DNA of 9,550 nt from Clostridiales bacterium UBA7011. Lineage in GTDB: Bacteria; Bacillota; Clostridia; Oscillospirales; Butyricicoccaceae. Under the pieces are notes generated by a model. That model had not been told where the DNA came from and searched no databases. It was given only the letters and a program-made list of their open reading frames with translations. This document shows positions 5,556 through 9,550 of the stretch, piece after piece. The stretch is from assembly GCA_002449635.1 (NCBI GenBank), contig DJXF01000051.1, positions 1-9,550 on the forward strand. Reading direction: 5' to 3'. Both the position numbers and the translations under genes were made by a program. Positions within the stretch are counted from its first letter, which is position 1. Every line of letters starts with the position of its first letter.

Positions 5556-6866
5556 TTAAAAGACCTGCCAGTAGGCGGCAAAATAGGGGGGAAGCTCGGA
5601 GCCGCCGCCGAAGTCATGAACGCGGCCGGTGATGAGGTCGCGGGCGCGTCCGGCCTCCGCGTTGAAATGCGCGGTGAACGGCTGGTCGTCGGCGTTGATG
5701 ACGACCATGACGCGCTCATCCTCAAAGGCGCGCTCAAAGATAACCTGCCTGTTGGTCAGCAGGCGCGTGGTGAAATCGCCGTAGCACAATGCCTTTGAGC
5801 CTTTCTTTGCGGCGGCAAGCCTGGCGATGAAATCCGTCAGCTGTGTATGCTTCGGCGCATCAAAGCAGGGTCGCAGATTTGCATCCGAACCGCGCTGCTT
5901 TTCCGCCTTTTCGCCCCATTCACTGCCGTAATAGATGCACGGAATGCCGGGCATACCGACCATCAGCGCGTACATCAGCGGCAGATGCTTTTCATTTTCC
6001 AGAATAGAGGCGGCGCGTGTGACGTCGTGGTTGTCGACAAACGACAGAAGATGCTTGCCCTTGTACAGGGTCCAGTATTCCGGACCGAACTGCCGCTGCA
6101 GGGAATGGGTGATTTCAAACAGGTTCATGCTGTTGAACGAGGAATACAGCCCCTTGTAGCAGTCGTAGTTCGTGCAGGCGTGCAGCATATCATCCTGCAG
6201 GAACGGGCTGCAGTCGCTGCTCATGACCTCGCCGACGAGGAAGAAATCCGGCTTCAATCCGTCGCAGAACGCGCGCAGGCGGCGCATGAAATCGCGGTCG
6301 AGCGAATAGGCGACATCCAGACGCAGACCGTCGATGTCAAATTCCTCAACCCAGCCGCGAATACAGTCAAAGATATGCCGGATGACCGCTTCATTGCGCA
6401 GGTTGAGCTTGACGAGCTCATAGTGCCCTTCCCAGCCCTCGTACCAGAAACCGTCGTTGTAGTTGGAATTGCCGTCGAAGCTGATGTGGAACCAGTCTTT
6501 ATAGGGGGAATCCCATTTTTTCTGCTGCACATCGCGGAAAGCCCAGAAGCCGCGCCCGACATGGTTGAATACACCGTCGAGCACAATGCGGATGCCGGCA
6601 TCGTGCAGGCGGCGGCAGACAGCGGCAAAGTCGGCGTTCGTACCCAGCCGTCCGTCGATTTTGCGGAAATCGCGTGTGTCATAGCCGTGGCTGTCCGATT
6701 CAAACACCGGGGAGAGATACAGCGCGTTGCAGCCGACCGAGGTGATATGCTCCGCCCAGTCCCCGATTTTTTTCACGCGGTTGACGGTTTCACCGTCGTT
6801 TTCCCACGGCGCACCGCAGAAACCCATGGGATAAATCTGATAAAAAACACTTTCGTATGCCCACAT
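5556..6866 (-). CDS. GH13 alpha-amylase family glycosidase (cytoplasmic)
   Basis: A 436-residue glycoside hydrolase of family GH13, which cleaves or transfers alpha-glucosidic bonds in starch-, glycogen- or maltodextrin-type substrates. The (beta/alpha)8 barrel motifs are complete: region I DGVFNH (97-102), region II GLRLDVAYS (180-188) with nucleophile D184, region III GEV (212-214) with acid/base E213, and region IV FVDNHD (276-281) with D281. The N-terminus enters the barrel directly (YESVFYQIYPMGFCG), so there is no signal peptide and no N-terminal carbohydrate-binding domain; a short beta C-terminal domain follows (~365-436). It should act inside the cell on imported oligosaccharides. 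The exact specificity (neopullulanase, maltogenic amylase or other) is not determinable. ATG 6866 has AAGGAGGA nine nt upstream; longer in-frame readings have no such site and cross the promoter. No sugar transporter or regulator is adjacent. Confidence 0.9.
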   Translation of the reverse strand: MWAYESVFYQIYPMGFCGAPWENDGETVNRVKKIGDWAEHITSVGCNALYLSPVFESDSHGYDTRDFRKIDGRLGTNADFAAVCRRLHDAGIRIVLDGVFNHVGRGFWAFRDVQQKKWDSPYKDWFHISFDGNSNYNDGFWYEGWEGHYELVKLNLRNEAVIRHIFDCIRGWVEEFDIDGLRLDVAYSLDRDFMRRLRAFCDGLKPDFFLVGEVMSSDCSPFLQDDMLHACTNYDCYKGLYSSFNSMNLFEITHSLQRQFGPEYWTLYKGKHLLSFVDNHDVTRAASILENEKHLPLMYALMVGMPGIPCIYYGSEWGEKAEKQRGSDANLRPCFDAPKHTQLTDFIARLAAAKKGSKALCYGDFTTRLLTNRQVIFERAFEDERVMVVINADDQPFTAHFNAEAGRARDLITGRVHDFGGGSELPPYFAAYWQVF

Positions 6867-6950
6867 AAGGAAAAATCCTCCTTTTTCAGGTTCGCAGCCC
6901 GCCGGCAGAAGGGAAAAAACCATGAAGTGCGTGCAGGCTGCGGGACTATT

Positions 6951-6979
6951 ATTATAGCATATTTGTATGAAAGCAACAA
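6951..6979 (-). promoter_or_regulatory. Promoter of the amylase gene
   Basis: On the minus strand a perfect TATAAT (6956-6951) is preceded by TGC, giving an extended -10 (TGnTATAAT). It lies 17 bp after TTGTTG (6979-6974), a weak -35 as expected with an extended -10. Transcription would start near 6944, leaving a leader of about 78 nt with the AAGGAGGA site close to the ATG. Confidence 0.75.
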
Positions 6980-7004
6980 CTGCGGGAAAAATTTGAACTT
7001 TTCC

Positions 7005-7040
7005 TTGCATTTTGACGCGAAGCATGGTAAACTTATTAAC
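7005..7040 (+). promoter_or_regulatory. Candidate promoter(s) of rplS
   Basis: Two overlapping arrangements are possible. One is TTGCAT (7005-7010), 17 bp, TAAACT (7028-7033) with TGG just before it (extended -10 type). The other is TTGACG (7012-7017), 16 bp, TATTAA (7034-7039). Neither is ideal, but the A/T-rich sequence just upstream (about 6987-7004) could act as an UP element. Either gives a leader of roughly 150 nt before the rplS ATG. Confidence 0.45.
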
Positions 7041-7051
7041 CGAAACCGGGC

Positions 7052-7171
7052 AATCCTCTGTCCACCCGGTCACGGGGCGTGGCCACCGGCCCGCTGCGGC
7101 GCAGAAAATGTGCCCGGAGCGCTTCTCCACGGCGGATCGGACCAGAGGTTTTAAGAGAGACAAGATTGTCT
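7052..7171 (+). promoter_or_regulatory. Structured 5' leader of rplS (candidate L19 leader)
   Basis: Base pairing visible by eye: a long-range stem of CCTCTGTCC (7055-7063) with GGA (7139-7141) and CAGAGG (7143-7148), 9 bp with one bulged C; inside it GGTCACG (7068-7074)/CGTGGCC (7078-7084) around GGG, and GGAG (7116-7119)/CTCC (7125-7128). After it AGACA (7158-7162)/TGTCT (7167-7171) forms a small hairpin 9 nt before the AGGAG site. Ribosomal protein genes in Firmicutes often have autoregulatory leaders, including an L19 leader family. I cannot confirm a match, so the assignment is inference. Confidence 0.45.
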
Positions 7172-7193
7172 ATGATTGAGAGGAGAAAAAACG

Positions 7194-7535
7194 ATGGACT
7201 TAGTAAAGGTTCTCGCAGAGCAGCAGATCAAGACCGATCTGCCGGTTCTCAAGGTTGGTGACACGGTTCGTGTTCATCAGAAGATCAAGGAGGGTAACCG
7301 CGAAAGAATTCAGATTTTCGAGGGTACCATCATCGCTATGAAGCACAGCGGCATCAATAAGTCTGTCACCGTCAGACGTATCTCTTACGGTGTCGGCGTT
7401 GAGAAGACCTTCCCGGTACATTCCCCGAATGTTGCCAAGTTTGAGGTCGTTCGCAACGGTAAGGTTCGCCGTGCAAAGCTGTACTATCTGCGCGGCAGAG
7501 TCGGCAAGGCAGCGAAGGTTCAGGAGAAGCTGTAA
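7194..7535 (+). CDS. rplS: 50S ribosomal protein L19
   Basis: L19 of the large ribosomal subunit, located at the 30S-50S interface. The 113-residue product covers the whole family length with its hallmark segments: DLPVLKVGDTVRVHQKIKEG (about 15-34), RIQIFEGTIIA (38-48), VTVRRISYGVGVEKTFPVHSP (60-80) and the basic C-terminus AKLYYLRGRVGKAAK. The start is ATG 7194, with AGGAG (7181-7185) 8 nt upstream; the in-frame TTG at 7176 would put the ribosome binding site inside the coding region. Codon use is visibly different from its neighbours (many AAG, GGT, CGT and GTT codons, less GC at third positions), as expected for a highly expressed gene rather than a sign of transfer. In many Firmicutes rplS follows trmD; here it follows a divergent amylase gene and has its own leader. 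A strong terminator follows. Confidence 0.97.
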   Translation: MDLVKVLAEQQIKTDLPVLKVGDTVRVHQKIKEGNRERIQIFEGTIIAMKHSGINKSVTVRRISYGVGVEKTFPVHSPNVAKFEVVRNGKVRRAKLYYLRGRVGKAAKVQEKL

Positions 7536-7562
7536 GTTTCAGCCTATTTTACGAACCACAGA

Positions 7563-7593
7563 GGAGAGGACAGCTGATGTTCTCTCCTTTTTT
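7563..7593 (+). terminator. Intrinsic terminator after rplS
   Basis: GGAGAGGAC (7563-7571) pairs with GTTCTCTCC (7579-7587), 9 bp with one G-U, around a 7-nt loop, followed by six T residues (7588-7593). This is a textbook rho-independent terminator 27 nt after the rplS stop. Confidence 0.9.
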
Positions 7594-7633
7594 CTTGGAA
7601 AAAACACCGCATCGTTTGGCAGGACGCGTGCCG

Positions 7634-7667
7634 CCGGAAGCAGGCTGTGATGCTGCCTCCGGTTTTT
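7634..7667 (+). terminator. Second intrinsic terminator, upstream of lepB
   Basis: CCGGA (7634-7638) and GCAG (7640-7643) pair with CTGC (7653-7656) and TCCGG (7658-7662), with one A-C mismatch and a 9-nt loop, followed by TTTTT (7663-7667). It lies 40 nt after the first terminator and before the lepB promoter, so rplS and lepB transcription look separated. Confidence 0.8.
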
Positions 7668-7689
7668 CGTGCCGAACAGGCAAAATGAC

Positions 7690-7719
7690 TTGCCAATCGC
7701 GTGCAAATCGGTATATGAT
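7690..7719 (+). promoter_or_regulatory. Promoter of the lepB-rbgA-rnhB cluster
   Basis: TTGCCA (7690-7695) and TATGAT (7714-7719) each match the sigma-A consensus at 5 of 6 positions, with an 18-bp spacer. The predicted start is near 7726, giving a leader of about 34 nt. It stands just after two terminators, so it is probably the main promoter for lepB and the two genes after it. Confidence 0.7.
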
Positions 7720-7735
7720 AATGATATATGCCGAT
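7707..7735 (+). promoter_or_regulatory. Inverted repeat over the lepB -10 region (possible operator)
   Basis: ATCGGTATAT (7707-7716) is mirrored by ATATGCCGAT (7726-7735), complementary at 10 positions with one G-T, around a 9-bp centre. The -10 box TATGAT (7714-7719) and the predicted start (about 7726) fall inside it. The position suits a repressor operator. No T-run follows, so it is not a terminator. Confidence 0.4.
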
Positions 7736-7759
7736 CAAATGAAAGGATGATGCATTGTT

Positions 7760-8326
7760 ATGCGCAGAAAAAAACAGGCTGAAGCGGATGAGACGCCGCA
7801 GGCACGGTTTCACAGCGAGCTGTTTGACTGGGGCGAGGCACTCCTCATTTCGCTTGCGGCTGTGATTCTGATTTTTGTCTTTGCCGTGCGTATTATCGGT
7901 GTGGAAGGCACATCCATGGTGCCCACCCTGCAGGATGACGATCAGCTTCTCGTATCCAATCTGTTTTATACGCCGGAAAAGGGCGATATTGTCATTTTGA
8001 CCAAGGAGTCATTTATGACCAGTCCGATTGTCAAGCGCGTCATTGCCACGGAAGGCGACACGATTGACATCGACTTTGGCGCAGGCACTGTCACGGTCAA
8101 CGGAGAGGTGCTGCAGGAGGATTACATCGCCGAGCCGACCAATCGGTCGTACGATGTGGACTTTCCGCAGACGGTGCCGGAGGGCTGTATTTTTGTGATG
8201 GGAGACAATCGCAACGGTTCGACAGACAGCCGGTACGGTGCGCTCGGTATGGTGGATACCCGCTATGTGATCGGCAGAGTGCTCATGCGTATTTACCCGT
8301 TTAACAAGATCGGTTTGGTATCATAA
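7760..8326 (+). CDS. lepB: Signal peptidase I
   Basis: Type I signal peptidase, which cuts signal peptides from exported proteins on the outer face of the membrane using a Ser/Lys dyad. The 188-residue product has a charged N-terminus (MRRKKQ), a single membrane anchor at about 27-47, then the catalytic serine S52 in GTSMVPTL (50-57), the catalytic lysine K92 in VKRVIATEGD (91-100), and the C-terminal box VMGDNRNGSTDSR (146-158). Single anchor and small size are typical of Gram-positive SipS-type enzymes. The ATG at 7760 is used because an in-frame stop (7748-7750) closes the frame just upstream; the AAAGGA site (7742-7747) is 12 nt away, a little far. The stop TAA (8324-8326) overlaps the ribosome binding site of rbgA. 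The lepB-ylqF-rnhB order is common in Firmicutes. Confidence 0.95.
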   Translation: MRRKKQAEADETPQARFHSELFDWGEALLISLAAVILIFVFAVRIIGVEGTSMVPTLQDDDQLLVSNLFYTPEKGDIVILTKESFMTSPIVKRVIATEGDTIDIDFGAGTVTVNGEVLQEDYIAEPTNRSYDVDFPQTVPEGCIFVMGDNRNGSTDSRYGALGMVDTRYVIGRVLMRIYPFNKIGLVS

Positions 8327-8338
8327 GGAGAAAAATAC

Positions 8339-9244
8339 ATGAATATACAGTGGTATCCCGGTCACATGACGCGCACACGCCGTCAGATGACAGAGAACCT
8401 GCGGCGTGTGGATGCCGTGTGTGAAATTGCAGACGCGCGCATTCCGCAGGTCAGCCGGAATCCGGACATGGACGACATCGCGGGAAACAAGCCGCGTCTG
8501 CTTGTCCTCAACCGCACAGATCTGGCGGACCCGGAATCGACCAGACTGTGGGCGGATCATTATCGCCGCAAGGGGTATGCCGTCCTGACCACGGACGCGC
8601 GGAGCGGCGCAGGCGTGGCAAAGTTTTCTGCGGCAGTGCGCACGCTGCTCGCGGATAAAATCGCACAGTGGAATGCGAAGGGACAGACCGGCAGACCGGT
8701 TCGCGTTATGGTCGTCGGCATTCCGAATGTCGGCAAATCTACCTTTATCAACCGCGTGCTCGGAAGAAAATCCGCGAAGGCGGCTGACCGTCCGGGCGTC
8801 ACGCGCGGACAGCAGTGGTTCCGCGTGGAGGGCGGCCTGGAGCTGCTGGACACCCCCGGCATTCTCTGGCCGAAGCTGGATGATGAGCGCACCGGCATTT
8901 ACCTTGCCGCCACGGGTGCGGTCAAAGACGATATTCTGGATGTGGAAACACTGGCGTGCCGGCTGATGGAGATTCTGTACCGGCATGCACCGCAGTCGCT
9001 GACCGCGCGCTATAAAATCGAATTGCCGGACGAAACGGAGGAAATTGATTTTCTCGGCTATGAACTGCTGCTGCGCGCAGGACGCAGGCGCGGATTCCTG
9101 ATTTCCGGCGGCGAAATTGACACAGAGCGCATGGCGCGCATCCTGCTGGATGAATTTCGCGGCGGCAAGCTCGGCCGCATTACACTGGAAACACCGGATG
9201 AATATGCGGATACGGAGGGCAGCGGCGATGGCGAAGCAGAATAA
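8339..9244 (+). CDS. ylqF: Ribosome biogenesis GTPase YlqF/RbgA
   Basis: RbgA is a circularly permuted GTPase needed for late assembly of the 50S subunit in Bacillus. The 301-residue protein starts with the family's IQWYPGHM (3-10, usual His9) and has the G-motifs in permuted order: G4 as NRTD (58-61), G5-like DARSG (86-90), G1 GIPNVGKST (127-135), G2 PGVT (152-155) and G3 DTPG (171-174). A C-terminal ANTAR-like RNA-binding part follows (about 205-285), ending in an acidic tail. The G4 motif reads NRTD instead of the usual NKxD. The ATG at 8339 has TAAGGAG (8324-8330) 8 nt upstream, overlapping the lepB stop, with a gap of 12 nt, so the two genes are likely co-translated. Its last 17 nt overlap the start of rnhB. 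Placement with lepB and rnhB supports the assignment. Confidence 0.95.
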   Translation: MNIQWYPGHMTRTRRQMTENLRRVDAVCEIADARIPQVSRNPDMDDIAGNKPRLLVLNRTDLADPESTRLWADHYRRKGYAVLTTDARSGAGVAKFSAAVRTLLADKIAQWNAKGQTGRPVRVMVVGIPNVGKSTFINRVLGRKSAKAADRPGVTRGQQWFRVEGGLELLDTPGILWPKLDDERTGIYLAATGAVKDDILDVETLACRLMEILYRHAPQSLTARYKIELPDETEEIDFLGYELLLRAGRRRGFLISGGEIDTERMARILLDEFRGGKLGRITLETPDEYADTEGSGDGEAE

Positions 9245-9550
9245 ACCGCCGGTTGTTCTGACCATGGAGCGGGAGCAGGCACTCGCTGCGCGCGGTTTTT
9301 CCGCTGTCTGCGGCATTGACGAAGCCGGACGCGGACCGCTCGCCGGTCCGGTTGTGGCGGCGGCGGTCATTCTTCCCGTCGGCATTCAGCTGCCCGGCGT
9401 CAACGATTCCAAAAAAATCACGGAGAAAAAGCGGGAGCAGCTGTTTGATTTTGTAAAAGAAAATGCCATTGCATGGGGGATCGGGCAGGCGAGCGAAACC
9501 GAGATTGACGAGATCAATATTTTACAGGCGACGTTTGCCGCTATGCGCCG
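9228..9550 (+). CDS. rnhB: Ribonuclease HII, N-terminal part (cut by window end)
   Basis: RNase HII cleaves RNA in RNA-DNA hybrids and nicks at single ribonucleotides misinserted in DNA. About 107 residues are visible. The diagnostic GIDEAGRGPLAGPVVAAAVIL (29-49) gives the first two metal-binding acids, D31 and E32; NDSKKITEKKREQLF (59-73) and EIDEINILQATFAAMR (92-107) are also characteristic. The later catalytic aspartates lie outside the window, so completeness cannot be judged. The ATG at 9228 has GGAGGG (9214-9219) 8 nt upstream, within the end of rbgA, giving a 17-nt overlap in a different frame. An in-frame ATG at 9264 is possible but has no comparable site. Translational coupling with rbgA is likely. 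Confidence 0.93.
   Translation, partial: MAKQNKPPVVLTMEREQALAARGFSAVCGIDEAGRGPLAGPVVAAAVILPVGIQLPGVNDSKKITEKKREQLFDFVKENAIAWGIGQASETEIDEINILQATFAAMR

Larger units (their letters stand above)
6867..7193. other. Divergent intergenic region, amylase / rplS
   Basis: This 327-bp stretch has no gene I can support. From left to right it holds the amylase leader (6867-6944), the amylase promoter (6951-6979, minus), an A/T-rich patch (about 6987-7004), candidate rplS promoters (7005-7040, plus) and a GC-rich structured rplS leader (7041-7193). The two sets of -35 boxes are about 25-32 bp apart, so the promoters are back to back. Confidence 0.75.

Noticed and set aside
6961..6980. Possible CcpA (cre) site next to the amylase promoter, TGAAAGCAACAACT
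   Set aside because: The central CG and the right half of the cre consensus are missing, so it is not convincing even though catabolite control of an amylase would make sense.
5847..7154. 435-codon plus-strand open frame opposite the amylase gene
   Set aside because: It is antisense to a complete GH13 enzyme with all catalytic motifs, runs through the amylase promoter and into the rplS leader, and shows no family resemblance.
1..9550. Mobile element, defence island, CRISPR or biosynthetic cluster
   Set aside because: No transposase, integrase, direct-repeat array or clustered unknown genes are visible; nearly all coding sequence belongs to recognisable families.

Overview
The window looks like ordinary core chromosome of a fairly GC-rich Firmicute, most likely a class Clostridia gut bacterium of the Oscillospiraceae/Butyricicoccaceae type. 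That placement is inferred from four things: the gene set (an rplS-lepB-ylqF-rnhB block, an MntP/YtaF-type protein, an Uup-like ABC-F protein), the class A RNase P RNA, strong GGAGG-type ribosome binding sites, and GC-rich third codon positions with AT-rich promoters. I see no transposase, phage gene, CRISPR array, tRNA or rRNA, and no sign of a mobile island.

Layout. At 1-312 is the 3' end of an asparagine synthase gene (asnB). A Nudix hydrolase follows (367-975). The -35 box of the RNase P RNA gene overlaps the Nudix stop codon, and rnpB occupies about 1007-1355. A hairpin-rich 161-nt spacer then leads into murD (1517-2914), whose ribosome binding site sits directly against an 11-bp stem. 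A terminator-like hairpin separates murD from an Uup-like ABC-F ATPase (2996-4777).

This rightward block meets a leftward block tail to tail, with only 4 bp between stop codons. The leftward block holds a cytoplasmic GH13 alpha-amylase-family enzyme (6866-5556) and a YtaF/MntP-like membrane protein (5381-4782, TTG start). Between them is a very strong hairpin with a T-run, which lies just upstream of the YtaF-like start.

A 327-bp divergent region (6867-7193) carries the amylase promoter, candidate rplS promoters and a structured rplS leader of about 150 nt. rplS (7194-7535) is followed by two intrinsic terminators. A new promoter overlapping an inverted repeat then drives a tightly packed cluster: lepB (7760-8326), ylqF/rbgA (8339-9244) and rnhB (9228 to beyond the window end).

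Functionally this is housekeeping: tRNA maturation (rnpB), peptidoglycan synthesis (murD), ribosome function and assembly (ABC-F, rplS, rbgA), protein secretion (lepB), RNA/DNA hybrid removal (rnhB), amino-acid and nucleotide-type metabolism (asnB, Nudix) and alpha-glucan use (amylase). I found no new multi-gene system. The points most worth a second look are non-coding: the murD leader, the hairpin before the YtaF-like gene, the rplS leader and the lepB promoter dyad.
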